NCBI RefSeq assembly: GCF_040567655.1
Contig: NZ_JBEXAC010000002.1
Location: forward strand, 1,798,001 to 1,862,000
Reading direction: 5' to 3'
Source of the DNA: Chitinophaga sp. H8
GTDB taxonomy: Bacteria; Bacteroidota; Bacteroidia; Chitinophagales; Chitinophagaceae
DNA length: 64,000 nucleotides
The stretch's first letter is position 1, and every line of letters begins with the position of its first letter. The notes under the pieces are model-generated. The model worked only from the letters and a program-made list of their open reading frames with translations. It did no database searches and was not told where the DNA came from. This document shows positions 35,339-43,922 of this stretch, in pieces. The position numbers and the translations under genes are program-made.

Positions 35339-36169
35339 ATGCACACGAACAACGTTTTTAACCTGAACAGGTTTGGATTATATATAAGAAAACACCTGGT
35401 AGATAATTACCGCTTATACGGGATGTCTATGGTAGTACTGTTTGTACTGGTTTTAGTGGTAATGGTCACTACCTACTTCACGCGTGGCACGATTAATAAA
35501 ATTACTGATATACTGCCTATGTATTGTATAGGTATCCTCTTTTCGGGTATGATCTTTACCAGTGCCTCTTTTAGCGAATTTGCCAATAAGCCCAAAGGTG
35601 TCAATTACCTGATGCTGCCGGCTTCTCACTTTGAAAAATTCTTAACCGTATTTTTATTTACTACCATTGGATTCCTGGTGATCTACCATATCGTATTCTA
35701 TGGGGTGTATTTGTGGATGGATGCCATTGCTTTTTCCCGTACCCAGAAACATATGCTAAATGACCTGGCCTCTGACAGAGGTATTACTAAAACGCTTGCG
35801 TTCTATTCCTGTTTTGTATGGTTTTTACTGCATAGTATTTTCTTATTAGGTGCTACCTGCTTTGAAAAGTCCAGCTTTCTGAAAACGATATTTCTGCTGG
35901 TGATCGTTCTTTTCTTACTCTATCTGATCAATACCCTTTTTCTGGAATTATTCTTCGGCAGTAAGTTGCAGGCATGGAATCATCATGTACCCATGTTGCT
36001 GGTAGCCCTGAAAAAAGAAAGGACTACCAGCGGGATGGGGTACTCCTTTGATACCCTGGTATTCCTGCCTAAGCAGATGCAGCACATATTCGCGTTTGCC
36101 GGTACCTACCTGATTATCCCCTTTTTATGGGTAGTGGCCTACTTCCGGTTAAAAGAAAAAGAAATTTAA
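35339..36169 (+). CDS. Six-helix membrane protein, putative ABC permease subunit
   Basis: A 276-residue membrane protein with about six strongly hydrophobic segments (MSMVVLFVLVLVVMVTTYF, PMYCIGILFSGMIFTSASF, FTTIGFLVIYHIVFYGVYL, FVWFLLHSIFLLGATCF, TIFLLVIVLFLLYLINTLF and a last one near IIPFLWVVAYF). I see no specific family motif, but it begins 13 nt after the ATPase gene and precedes the regulator, which fits the permease of this ABC system. Similar Bacteroidota proteins are usually annotated only as hypothetical. Confidence 0.75.
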   Translation: MHTNNVFNLNRFGLYIRKHLVDNYRLYGMSMVVLFVLVLVVMVTTYFTRGTINKITDILPMYCIGILFSGMIFTSASFSEFANKPKGVNYLMLPASHFEKFLTVFLFTTIGFLVIYHIVFYGVYLWMDAIAFSRTQKHMLNDLASDRGITKTLAFYSCFVWFLLHSIFLLGATCFEKSSFLKTIFLLVIVLFLLYLINTLFLELFFGSKLQAWNHHVPMLLVALKKERTTSGMGYSFDTLVFLPKQMQHIFAFAGTYLIIPFLWVVAYFRLKEKEI

Positions 36170-36196
36170 TATACAGCATGCGATAAATTCTTGATT

Positions 36197-36568
36197 ATGG
36201 AGTTCAGAGATTCACAAGCTATCTATCTGCAAATAGCAGACTACTTGTGTGAACAGATTTTACTAAACAAGTGGCAGGCGGACGAAAGAGTACCTTCTGT
36301 TCGTGAACTGGCAGTGTCGCTGGAAGTAAATCCCAACACCGTGATGCGTACCTGTGAGTTTTTACAGCAAAAAGAAGTGATCTACAATAAAAGAGGTATT
36401 GGCTATTTCGTGGCGCAGGATGCCGTGAAGAAAGTGAAGCTGCTGAAAAAAGAACGCTTCCTGGAAAATGAACTGCCGCAGTTCTTTCGTAGTATCTATT
36501 TACTGGATATTGACCTGGATGAATTGAAATCTCATTACGAAAAATTCAAAAGGTCCAACTTCAAATAA
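36197..36568 (+). CDS. GntR-family regulator, YtrA subfamily
   Basis: A 123-residue protein: GntR winged helix (IYLQIADYLCEQILLNKWQ, RVPSVRELAVSLEVNPNTVMR, about residues 10-60, then NKRGIGYFVAQDA) followed by only about 45 residues, with no large effector domain. That short tail is the mark of the YtrA subfamily. The frame opens with a TTG at 36191, but the ATG at 36197 fits better. It is co-transcribed with the ABC genes and is the likely ligand of the palindrome at 34450-34483. Confidence 0.92.
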   Translation: MEFRDSQAIYLQIADYLCEQILLNKWQADERVPSVRELAVSLEVNPNTVMRTCEFLQQKEVIYNKRGIGYFVAQDAVKKVKLLKKERFLENELPQFFRSIYLLDIDLDELKSHYEKFKRSNFK

Positions 36569-36584
36569 TTTAAAACTAACAATC

Positions 36585-37271
36585 ATGAAAACCAGTAATA
36601 AACTGTTGCTGATATTTTTTATTACCCTTGTTTCACTCATGCTGATCTCAGATACGATACTGTGGTCCAATGCTAAAAGAGGTGTGTATGGCGAAAATAT
36701 CTTTGGGCAAAGGGAAGAAGATAACCTCTCCCGTACTAATGCACCATTGCAGCCCTTTAAAGTGATTAAGGTGGAGACACATGAAGAACAGTGGTGGGTA
36801 AACGTAACATTGGCGGGAAAATATGCTGTGAGTAATTTCAGCATGAAAGATTCAGCCCTGGCTTCCTTTCGCCAGGTGGGAGATACCCTCATTTTACACC
36901 CTATACGTGCTGATCGTGACCGCCTGATAAATGTCTATTGTCCTGAATTTACTACTTTAATTCTGGAGGATAATACCAAAGCAACTGTCAGCCTCTTTAA
37001 CCAGAGCCAGTTTACGGTAAGGGCAGGGGAAAAATGTGTAGTGAACCTGAGCAGTACAAAATTCAGGTCGCTGGATTTGCGCGGAGGAAAACAAAGTGCT
37101 GTTGTTTTTAACTATGGTTGTGAAATTGATACCCTGCACATGGCATTGGGCAAAGGAAGTGATTTCAGGTCCAATGATGTGCCTTTCAAACAGGTGGATA
37201 TGGAAATGGACGAGTGGGCTGTGTTTAGTGTGGATGGCCGGTCTATTCCTGCTATGAAACAAGTAAAATAA
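36585..37271 (+). CDS. Membrane-anchored beta-rich protein, function unknown
   Basis: A 228-residue protein: one N-terminal hydrophobic segment (LLLIFFITLVSLMLISDTIL), probably an uncleaved anchor, then a beta-rich region with evenly spaced strands (VNVTLAGKYAVSNFS, LIILE..., FTVRAGEKCVVNLSS, SLDLRGGKQSAVVFN). The repeated short strands resemble DUF2807/'head GIN' beta-helical domains, but I cannot make the assignment firm. It follows the regulator by 16 nt and is last in the ABC operon, so it may be a periplasmic accessory. Confidence 0.65.
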   Translation: MKTSNKLLLIFFITLVSLMLISDTILWSNAKRGVYGENIFGQREEDNLSRTNAPLQPFKVIKVETHEEQWWVNVTLAGKYAVSNFSMKDSALASFRQVGDTLILHPIRADRDRLINVYCPEFTTLILEDNTKATVSLFNQSQFTVRAGEKCVVNLSSTKFRSLDLRGGKQSAVVFNYGCEIDTLHMALGKGSDFRSNDVPFKQVDMEMDEWAVFSVDGRSIPAMKQVK

Positions 37272-37366
37272 ACAGCAGGATACTATTATGCTCAGCAATG
37301 TTTCCCCATAAATCCCTGCATAGGCAGCACCGCCGGATTGCAACAACGGCTTACACATGCAGGGAA

Positions 37367-37403
37367 AAAAGGGCTGACCAATTTTTTTTTGGCCAGCCCT
37401 TTT
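37367..37403. terminator. Bidirectional terminator
   Basis: Stem AAAAGGGCTGACCA (37367-37380) / TGGCCAGCCCTTTT (37390-37403), one G-U pair, 9-nt T-rich loop, lying between the convergent ABC operon and the amidohydrolase gene. Confidence 0.85.
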
Positions 37404-37428
37404 ATATAAATCGGTCTGTTACGGAACG

Positions 37429-38604
37429 TCAGAATTGTGTAGCCAGGTAAGCCATATTGCCCATCCCTACTTCAATGGCGCTTTCATCGATATCAAACGT
37501 AGGCGTATGTACGCCGGAGGTAATACCTCTCGCAATATTGCCGGTACCCAACCGGAAAAAGCAGGCAGGTACGATCTGGGAATAAAATGCAAAATCTTCT
37601 GCTCCCATCCTTACCTCTGTATCTTCCACATTGGCTTTACCCAGGTAATCTTCAGACAGTGCGCGGGCTTTTGCTGTTACTTCCTCATTATTATACAGGC
37701 AGGGATAGCCTACCAGTATTTCAATATCTATTTCGGCACCCATGGCATGTACCAGTTCGGTGGCCTGTTTTTTGATCAGCTCATGTGCTTTAAACCGCCA
37801 GGTTTCATCCATCGCCCGGAAGGTCCCCATCAGTTTTACTTCACTGGGGATCACATTGGTGGTAAAACCGCCATTAAATGCGCAGATGGACAATACAGAA
37901 GGTGAAAACGGATTGTTGTTCCGGCTGATGATCTGCTGCAGGCTTACCACCAGGTGCGATGCTACCAGGATGGTATCTACCGTGAGGTGAGGAGCAGCGG
38001 CATGGCCGCCTTTGCCTTTGATCGTAATATAGATCTCATCGGCACTGGCCATATACTGTCCGCCCCGGAATCCCAGCTTGCCGGCTTCCATAGTAGGCTG
38101 CACATGCATACCCAGGATAGCATCAGGCCGGGGATTTTCCAATACCCCTTCTTTGATCATCAGGCTGGCGCCCCCCGGATGTTTTTCTTCTCCCGGCTGA
38201 AACAACACTTTTATCGTTCCTTCAAAATGATCTTTTACGGTCTGTAATATTTTGGTAGCACCCAGTACACAGGTAGTATGCACATCATGTCCGCAGGCAT
38301 GCATCACCCCCTCGTTTTTCGATTTATAAGGTACATTGTTGGCCTCCGTGATAGGAAGTGCATCAATGTCTGCCCGGATGGCAATAGTCTTGCTGGAGGG
38401 GTGCTTTCCCTCAATAGTAGCTACTATACCTGTGCCCGCTATGCCGGCCTGGTAGGATACACCAAATTCATCCAGTTTTTGCTGAATGAATTTAGAAGTT
38501 TCATACTCCTGGAAAGAAAGTTCAGGGTGGGAGTGAATATGATGCCGGATATCAATAAATGCAGGCGCTAATTCTTTGGCCAGGGCTTTAATTCGATTCT
38601 TCAT
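37429..38604 (-). CDS. M20-family amidohydrolase/aminoacylase
   Basis: A 391-residue metal-dependent amidohydrolase of the M20D/IAA-amino-acid-hydrolase group. Motifs: DIRHHIHSHPELSFQEYETS, HACGHDVHTTCVLGAT with metal ligands, VLFQPGEEKHPGGA with the catalytic Glu, and GAEDFAFYSQIVPACFFRLG. I use the ATG at 38604 (MKNRIKALAKEL); it overlaps the end of the SPOR gene by 17 nt, so translation is coupled. It hydrolyses N-acyl amino acids or similar amides. No signal peptide. It is the last gene of a deoC-SPOR-amidohydrolase operon. Confidence 0.92.
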   Translation of the reverse strand: MKNRIKALAKELAPAFIDIRHHIHSHPELSFQEYETSKFIQQKLDEFGVSYQAGIAGTGIVATIEGKHPSSKTIAIRADIDALPITEANNVPYKSKNEGVMHACGHDVHTTCVLGATKILQTVKDHFEGTIKVLFQPGEEKHPGGASLMIKEGVLENPRPDAILGMHVQPTMEAGKLGFRGGQYMASADEIYITIKGKGGHAAAPHLTVDTILVASHLVVSLQQIISRNNNPFSPSVLSICAFNGGFTTNVIPSEVKLMGTFRAMDETWRFKAHELIKKQATELVHAMGAEIDIEILVGYPCLYNNEEVTAKARALSEDYLGKANVEDTEVRMGAEDFAFYSQIVPACFFRLGTGNIARGITSGVHTPTFDIDESAIEVGMGNMAYLATQF

Positions 38605-39031
38605 TCGATAGTTCTTTATCCAGGGATACATTGATAATAGCAGGTACTACAAATACACCACCGGAAAATACATTGGATAACTTGTCCCTGAGTTCACTGG
38701 CTTCTTCCCGCGTTTTAAAATCACCTATCCGTACTTTAAAATAAGGGGCCTGGAAATCAAGGTAAGTGCGGTAATCAGGATATAATTGCATCACCCGCGC
38801 TTTGGCTTCATTCGCTTCCCCGCGTTTATTGGTGGTGATCACCTGTACCCGGAAACCAGACTGGTTACGGATAGCCAGGGTATTAATGTAAATCTGTTTC
38901 TTGATCAGGATGTCTATACGGCTGTCTTTTACCACCTGTACACCGGTATTGCTGGCAGACAGGGTATTATCCTGCGCCATCGCCATTGCACCCATCAGTA
39001 AACACACTGCCAGACTGAATATTTTTTTCAT
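38588..39031 (-). CDS. Exported SPOR-domain protein
   Basis: A 147-residue protein: signal peptide MKKIFSLAVCLLMGAMAMAQ, a short linker, and a C-terminal SPOR-like domain (about residues 55-130: GFRVQVITTNKRGEANEAKARV, YPDYRTYLDFQAPYFKVRIGDFKTREEA). SPOR domains bind denuded peptidoglycan glycans at division sites. Two ATGs are possible: 39037, which overlaps the deoC stop as ATGA, and 39031, which I prefer because it gives the cleaner signal peptide. It sits between deoC and an amidohydrolase gene, overlapping both or nearly so. Confidence 0.85.
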   Translation of the reverse strand: MKKIFSLAVCLLMGAMAMAQDNTLSASNTGVQVVKDSRIDILIKKQIYINTLAIRNQSGFRVQVITTNKRGEANEAKARVMQLYPDYRTYLDFQAPYFKVRIGDFKTREEASELRDKLSNVFSGGVFVVPAIINVSLDKELSNEESN

Positions 39032-39033
39032 TA

Positions 39034-39696
39034 TCATGATTTGATTAACTGCTCTTTTACTATTGCTACGCTGGCACTGCATCCCAGGCGCGTTGCTCCT
39101 GCTGCTATCAACTCTTCCGCGAAGGCTAAGGTACGTATCCCGCCAGAAGCTTTTATTTGTATATTTTGCGGCAGATGCCGGCGCATTAACTGCACCGCTG
39201 CTACCGTAGCCCCTTTCTCTGCATAGCCGGTGGAGGTTTTTACAAAATCCACCTGGTATTTGCTATACAGCTCACAGCATTTAATGATCTCTTCCTCCAA
39301 TAATATGCCACTTTCGATAATTACCTTAATTACTTTGTGCTTGCTGCGGATAATGGGCATCACCGTAGCGATCTCTTTTTCCAGGTATTCCCAGTCATTA
39401 TTCTTTAATGCTGAAATATTGATCACCATATCCAGCTCATCCGCATCATCTACGATGGCCAGCACCGTTTCTGCTACCTTGGCTTCCAGGGCGGAATAAC
39501 CGAATGGAAAACCAATAACGGTAGCTACTTTGCTGGTAGTGCTCCCCAGGAATGTTTTAGCCAGTTTTACAAAAGGGGGTGGTACACAGGCTGCTGCAAA
39601 GTTATACTCCACTACTTCCATACAAAGCTGCCTGATATCTTCCAGCGTGGTGGTTGGCTTTAAAACAGTGTGATCAATATAACGGGCTAATTCCAT
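39034..39696 (-). CDS. deoC: Deoxyribose-phosphate aldolase
   Basis: A 220-residue class I aldolase splitting 2-deoxyribose 5-phosphate into acetaldehyde and glyceraldehyde 3-phosphate. Visible are DHTVLKPTTT at the N-terminus, ELDMVINISALKNN with the catalytic Asp, IKVIIESGIL, the Schiff-base Lys in FVKTSTGYAEKGAT (about residue 150) and IKASGGIRT. Length is normal. It is first in the operon; a -7 element lies at 39717-39724. Confidence 0.97.
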   Translation of the reverse strand: MELARYIDHTVLKPTTTLEDIRQLCMEVVEYNFAAACVPPPFVKLAKTFLGSTTSKVATVIGFPFGYSALEAKVAETVLAIVDDADELDMVINISALKNNDWEYLEKEIATVMPIIRSKHKVIKVIIESGILLEEEIIKCCELYSKYQVDFVKTSTGYAEKGATVAAVQLMRRHLPQNIQIKASGGIRTLAFAEELIAAGATRLGCSASVAIVKEQLIKS

Positions 39697-39716
39697 GACA
39701 CTTGGTTTTTCAGGGA

Positions 39717-39724
39717 CAAAAATA
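39717..39724 (-). promoter_or_regulatory. -7 element upstream of deoC
   Basis: On the minus strand this reads TATTTTTG, a full TAnnTTTG match, 20 nt before the deoC ATG. No clear -33 partner. Confidence 0.4.
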
Positions 39725-39771
39725 ATCCAATTCCTGCTAATATGATAATAAAGCAGGGTATCCCCAAATAA

Positions 39772-39803
39772 CAGCGGGTGCCCCTTGCTGGAGACACCCG
39801 CTG
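39772..39803 (-). terminator. Probable secA terminator
   Basis: A 9-bp perfect stem CAGCGGGTG (39772-39780) / CACCCGCTG (39795-39803) with a 14-nt loop, 24 nt past the secA stop. The following T-run is short (TTATTT in the minus sense). Confidence 0.55.
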
Positions 39804-39827
39804 CATAATGATATGTATGGGTAAGGA

Positions 39828-42800
39828 TTATAAATCTTTACCGTGGCATTGTTTGTATTTTTTACCACTGCCACAAGGACAAGGATCGTTACGGCCTACT
39901 TTAGGACCTACCTTTACCGGTTCAGGTTTTCCCTGTTCTGCATTGGTGGCATATTCAGGCGCTTCATGCCCGTTGCCCTGGTCTTCAAAGTTCTCGTGTG
40001 TGGTACGCATGCGGCTCATATCGGTCTTTTCTTCATGCCCTTCGCGGATAACTTCCTGCTGACGGCTTTCCTGATCCTGGCTCACGGGAATACCAGATTT
40101 GCACAGGAAGGAAACGATATCGCGGCTGGTATCGCCATCCATTTGTTTGAAGAGATTAAAGGCTTCAAACTTGTAGATCAGCAAAGGGTCTTTTTGTTCG
40201 TACACCGCACTCTGAACAGATTGTTTCAGGTCGTCCATCGCACGCAGGTGCTCTTTCCAGGCTTCATCAATCAGTGCCAGCGTAATGCTGCGTTCCAGGG
40301 CATTCATGGTTTCATGACCATTGGTATCTACCACTTTCTGCAGGTTAGCCAGTACATTGATCCCTTTCTTGCCATCGGTAAATGGTATAGAAATGTTTTC
40401 AATATGGTGGCCTTGTTCTTTGTGTATCTGCTTGATCACCGGCAAAGTATTGGCAGTCAGTTCCTGTACTTTACGCTGGTAGTTTTTCTTCGCTTCCTGG
40501 AACAGCTTGGTGGTCAACGCATTGATATCTGTTTTGGCCAGCTCGTCCCTGGTAATTTCCGAGTCAATGGAGAAGTTCATGATAGCATCCAGCTTGAACG
40601 CTTCATAATCCCCGCTTTCCCGGTGGGTAGTCACCATATTTTCTGCTACATCATAAAATGCATTGTCAATATCGATGGCCAGCCTTTCGCCAAACAGGGC
40701 GTGGTTACGTTTAGCATAGATCACCGTACGCTGCTTGTTCATCACATCATCATATTCCAGCAAGCGCTTACGGATACCGAAGTTGTTTTCTTCTACTTTC
40801 TTCTGCGCTCTTTCAATGGAGCGGGTGATCATGCTGTGCTGGATCACTTCGCCTTCCTTGTAGCCCATACGGTCCATCAGGCCGGCAATACGCTCAGAAC
40901 CAAACATACGCATCAGGTCATCTTCCAGGGATACGAAGAACTGCGAAGTTCCGGGATCACCCTGACGACCGGCACGGCCACGTAACTGCCTATCCACACG
41001 GCGGCTTTCGTGTCTTTCTGTACCAATGATCGCCAACCCGCCGGCTTCTTTTACGCCAGGCCCCAGCTTGATATCCGTACCACGACCCGCCATGTTGGTC
41101 GCAATGGTAATAGCTCCTGCCAAACCTGCTTCGGCTACAATCTGCGCTTCACGGGCGTGTTGTTTCGCATTCAGTACATTATGTGGCACCTTTTCAAAAG
41201 TGAGCATCTTACTCAGTAACTCAGATACTTCCACTGAGGTAGTACCTACCAGTACCGGGCGGCCATTGGCCTGCAGCTGCTTCACTTCTTCAATAACAGC
41301 CCTGTATTTATCTTTCTTGGTTTTGTATACCAGATCCTCTGCATCCTTACGGGTAATAGGCAGGTTGGTAGGAATGGTAATGACATCCAGTTTGTATATT
41401 TCCCAGAACTCACCCGCTTCTGTTACCGCAGTACCCGTCATACCCGCTAATTTGTGGTACATACGGAAGTAGTTTTGCAGGGTTACGGTAGCAAAGGTTT
41501 GGGTGGCTGCTTCCACTTTTACATTTTCCTTGGCTTCAATAGCCTGGTGCAAACCATCAGAGTAACGACGCCCATCCAGTATACGGCCGGTTTGCTCATC
41601 TACGATTTTTACCTTGCCATCCATCACCACATATTCCACATCTTTGTCAAACAGGGTATATGCTTTCAGCAATTGCTGTACAGAGTGGATACGGTCGGAT
41701 TTTAAAGCGAAATCCTGTAACAGCACATCTTTGCGTTGCAGTTTTTCTTCAGACGGAATATCCAGCTTTTCGATTTCTGCTATTTCAGAACCTACATCCG
41801 GCATTACGAAGAAATGCTGATCTTCTCCGGCCTGGGTGATCAGGGCAATCCCTTTTTCTGTCAGGTCTACGGTATTGTTCTTTTCATCGATAGAGAAATA
41901 CAGGCCTTCATCTACTTTAGGCATTTCACGTTGCTGATCTGCCAGGTAGTGATTTTCTGCTTTCTGTAATAATACTTTATGACCGGATTCGCTGAGGTAT
42001 TTGATCAGGGCGCTGCTCTTGGGTAAACCCCTCCAGGCACGCATCAATGCCAAACCACCGGTTTTAGGGTCGTCTTTCCCTTCACCAATCAGTTTTTTGG
42101 CTTCCAGCAGGTACTGGTTCACCACTTTTTTCTGTGCTTCTACCAGGTGCTGTATTCTTGGTTTGAGGGTATGATATTCCTGTTCTTCTCCACGGGGGAT
42201 AGGACCGGAAATGATCAGCGGGGTACGCGCATCATCGATCAATACGCTATCCACCTCATCCACCATCGCGTAGTGGTGTTTGCGCTGCACCATTTCATCC
42301 GGGCTGTGTACCATGTTATCACGCAGGTAGTCAAAACCGAATTCGTTGTTGGTACCATAGGTGATATCTGCCAGGTAAGCCTCCCGGCGTTCCTGGGAGT
42401 TGGGTTGGTGTTTATCAATACAATCTACGGTGATACCCAGGAATTCAAAGATAGGGCCGTTCCACTCAGAGTCACGACGGGCCAGGTAGTCGTTCACCGT
42501 TACGATGTGCACACCTTCGCCAGCCAGGGCGTTGAGATAAGCCGGCAGGGTGGATACGAGGGTTTTACCTTCACCCGTAGCCATTTCCGATATCTTACCG
42601 GAATGTAATACGGAACCACCTATCAGCTGTACATCATAGTGTACCATGTTCCAGGTAACATCACTGCCAGCTGCCTTCCAGGTATTTTGCCAGGACACTT
42701 TGTCACCGTTGATGGTGATATAATCCTTTTTTACTGCCAGTTCCCGGTCCAGCTGGGTAGCGGTAGCTACCAACGGCTCGCCCTGGGAAAAACGGCGGGA

Positions 42801-43151
42801 AGTTTCTTTTACTACTGCGAAAGCCTCCGGAAGCAATTCTTTTAAGATCTCTTCGATCTGCTTATCGCGGTCTTTCTGTAATTTATCTATATCCTGATAA
42901 TAAGTATCTTTTGCTGTTACATCTTCCGATTGGTCTGCTGCCGATTTCTTTTCAGCAATGGCGGCATCTATGGAAGAGAGATGAGCTTTAATACGCTGGC
43001 GGAATTCCTGCGTTTTATTTCTAAGGTCGTCAATAGGCAGGGATTGCAATTTGACATACTCCTCATTTACCTGCTTCACTACCGGAAGGATGGATTTAAT
43101 ATCTCTTTCGGATTTATGCCCTCCAAAAAGCTTTGTTAAAAAACCTAACAT
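39828..43151 (-). CDS. secA: Preprotein translocase ATPase SecA
   Basis: A 1107-residue motor of the Sec pathway. Motifs in order: [17 protein letters not shown] (Walker A), [31 protein letters not shown] (Walker B), [27 protein letters not shown] and [14 protein letters not shown], then the helical scaffold and a C-terminal SEC-C zinc motif [14 protein letters not shown], which binds SecB or ribosomes. It is about 200 residues longer than the Escherichia coli protein, as is usual in Bacteroidota, partly through an insertion after the Walker B region. It is transcribed alone; short AT repeats abut its start. Confidence 0.98.
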   Translation of the reverse strand: MLGFLTKLFGGHKSERDIKSILPVVKQVNEEYVKLQSLPIDDLRNKTQEFRQRIKAHLSSIDAAIAEKKSAADQSEDVTAKDTYYQDIDKLQKDRDKQIEEILKELLPEAFAVVKETSRRFSQGEPLVATATQLDRELAVKKDYITINGDKVSWQNTWKAAGSDVTWNMVHYDVQLIGGSVLHSGKISEMATGEGKTLVSTLPAYLNALAGEGVHIVTVNDYLARRDSEWNGPIFEFLGITVDCIDKHQPNSQERREAYLADITYGTNNEFGFDYLRDNMVHSPDEMVQRKHHYAMVDEVDSVLIDDARTPLIISGPIPRGEEQEYHTLKPRIQHLVEAQKKVVNQYLLEAKKLIGEGKDDPKTGGLALMRAWRGLPKSSALIKYLSESGHKVLLQKAENHYLADQQREMPKVDEGLYFSIDEKNNTVDLTEKGIALITQAGEDQHFFVMPDVGSEIAEIEKLDIPSEEKLQRKDVLLQDFALKSDRIHSVQQLLKAYTLFDKDVEYVVMDGKVKIVDEQTGRILDGRRYSDGLHQAIEAKENVKVEAATQTFATVTLQNYFRMYHKLAGMTGTAVTEAGEFWEIYKLDVITIPTNLPITRKDAEDLVYKTKKDKYRAVIEEVKQLQANGRPVLVGTTSVEVSELLSKMLTFEKVPHNVLNAKQHAREAQIVAEAGLAGAITIATNMAGRGTDIKLGPGVKEAGGLAIIGTERHESRRVDRQLRGRAGRQGDPGTSQFFVSLEDDLMRMFGSERIAGLMDRMGYKEGEVIQHSMITRSIERAQKKVEENNFGIRKRLLEYDDVMNKQRTVIYAKRNHALFGERLAIDIDNAFYDVAENMVTTHRESGDYEAFKLDAIMNFSIDSEITRDELAKTDINALTTKLFQEAKKNYQRKVQELTANTLPVIKQIHKEQGHHIENISIPFTDGKKGINVLANLQKVVDTNGHETMNALERSITLALIDEAWKEHLRAMDDLKQSVQSAVYEQKDPLLIYKFEAFNLFKQMDGDTSRDIVSFLCKSGIPVSQDQESRQQEVIREGHEEKTDMSRMRTTHENFEDQGNGHEAPEYATNAEQGKPEPVKVGPKVGRNDPCPCGSGKKYKQCHGKDL

Positions 43152-43153
43152 GT

Positions 43154-43188
43154 TTAATTACGAATTATCGATTACGAATTACGATTCC
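43154..43188. repeat. Short ATTACGAATT-type repeat before secA
   Basis: Degenerate direct repeats of ATTACGAATT/ATTACGATT (about three units) immediately upstream of the secA ATG. It could lie in the secA leader. No other copy is seen in the window. Confidence 0.55.
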
Positions 43189-43490
43189 AGACGGTGAGTT
43201 CCATAAATGAACAATAACTGCAGTGGGCTGGTAGGCTACTGTACACTATCGTTTTTTAGTGGCACTGTCTTCTGTTTCTCAAATATTGTGCTTGAAACGC
43301 AGTATGTCAAGGTGTCAGTTTGTTGCTGCGGCTGTACAAGGCCCGTAAAATTAGGAATTATTTGCAGATAGACCGGGAAAATAGTTGTGTTTATGCAAGC
43401 ATAGCCATATCAGCAGTCCCGGCCGTTACTATCCCATATTATACCCGGCCGTTCTTCAGGAATGTTCAATGGTGCAACTTCAGCTATCTC

Positions 43491-43571
43491 ATAGATGTTC
43501 CATAGCTCTTTAGAGTGGAACATCAGTGGAACAACAGTGGGACAATAGTGGAACAACAGTGGAACATCTAT
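43491..43571. repeat. Five 11-bp tandem repeats inside a 12-bp inverted repeat
   Basis: Five head-to-tail 11-mers of consensus AGTGGAACAAC occupy 43514-43568 (first and last units end in ATC, the middle one has AGTGGGACAAT). ATAGATGTTCCA at 43491-43502 is the exact inverse of TGGAACATCTAT at 43560-43571. The surrounding 43189-43762 contains no gene I believe. Confidence 0.8.
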
Positions 43572-43762
43572 AAGGAAACGTAGCCCTATCCTGCTTCTAA
43601 GTAGGATTTTACTATGGAGCGCCTTGCCTGTATGGGGTTTATGTCATTGCCGGATCATGCGGCAGGCTATTTACCGTCAGCCTCCCCGGTACGGTGGCGA
43701 TTTTTTTCCGTTAGCTGCGAACCAGGGCCCTATTTTTCATGTTAAAAGCATAGCGCGGAAGT

Positions 43763-43811
43763 AAAGGGAGACTAAACTTTTATGTGTGACAACACTGTTT
43801 AGCCTCCCTTT
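43763..43811. other. Long stem-loop upstream of susC
   Basis: A 15-bp stem AAAGGGAGACTAAAC (43763-43777) / GTTTAGCCTCCCTTT (43797-43811) with one G-U pair, and an inner GTGT/ACAC (43784-43787 with 43792-43795). It is followed by CCTTTTG. It lies before the predicted SusC promoter, so it may be a terminator of upstream transcription or a small structured RNA. Confidence 0.55.
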
Positions 43812-43869
43812 CCTTTTGTATATAACAATTCGATCACATGGGCTTAATACTGCATTCACATTGCAGCGA

Positions 43870-43877
43870 TATGTTTG
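43870..43877 (+). promoter_or_regulatory. -7 promoter element of the SusC/SusD operon
   Basis: TATGTTTG fits TAnnTTTG, 45 nt before the SusC ATG. The -33 match is weak. Confidence 0.4.
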
Positions 43878-43922
43878 TTATTTACATCAACTACATCAAC
43901 CTAACCACCAAATCTCAAGCAC

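Noticed and set aside
39843..40985. 380-residue + strand ORF opposite secA
   Set aside because: It is the reverse-complement shadow of a strongly conserved secA frame. Its residues show no family motif and no start signal.
43320..43505. Short ORF of 61 codons in the secA/SusC gap
   Set aside because: No family, no ribosome-binding or promoter support, and it runs into the inverted repeat at 43491.
43514..43568. CRISPR-like array
   Set aside because: Units are 11 bp with no spacers and no cas genes are present; it is a simple tandem repeat.
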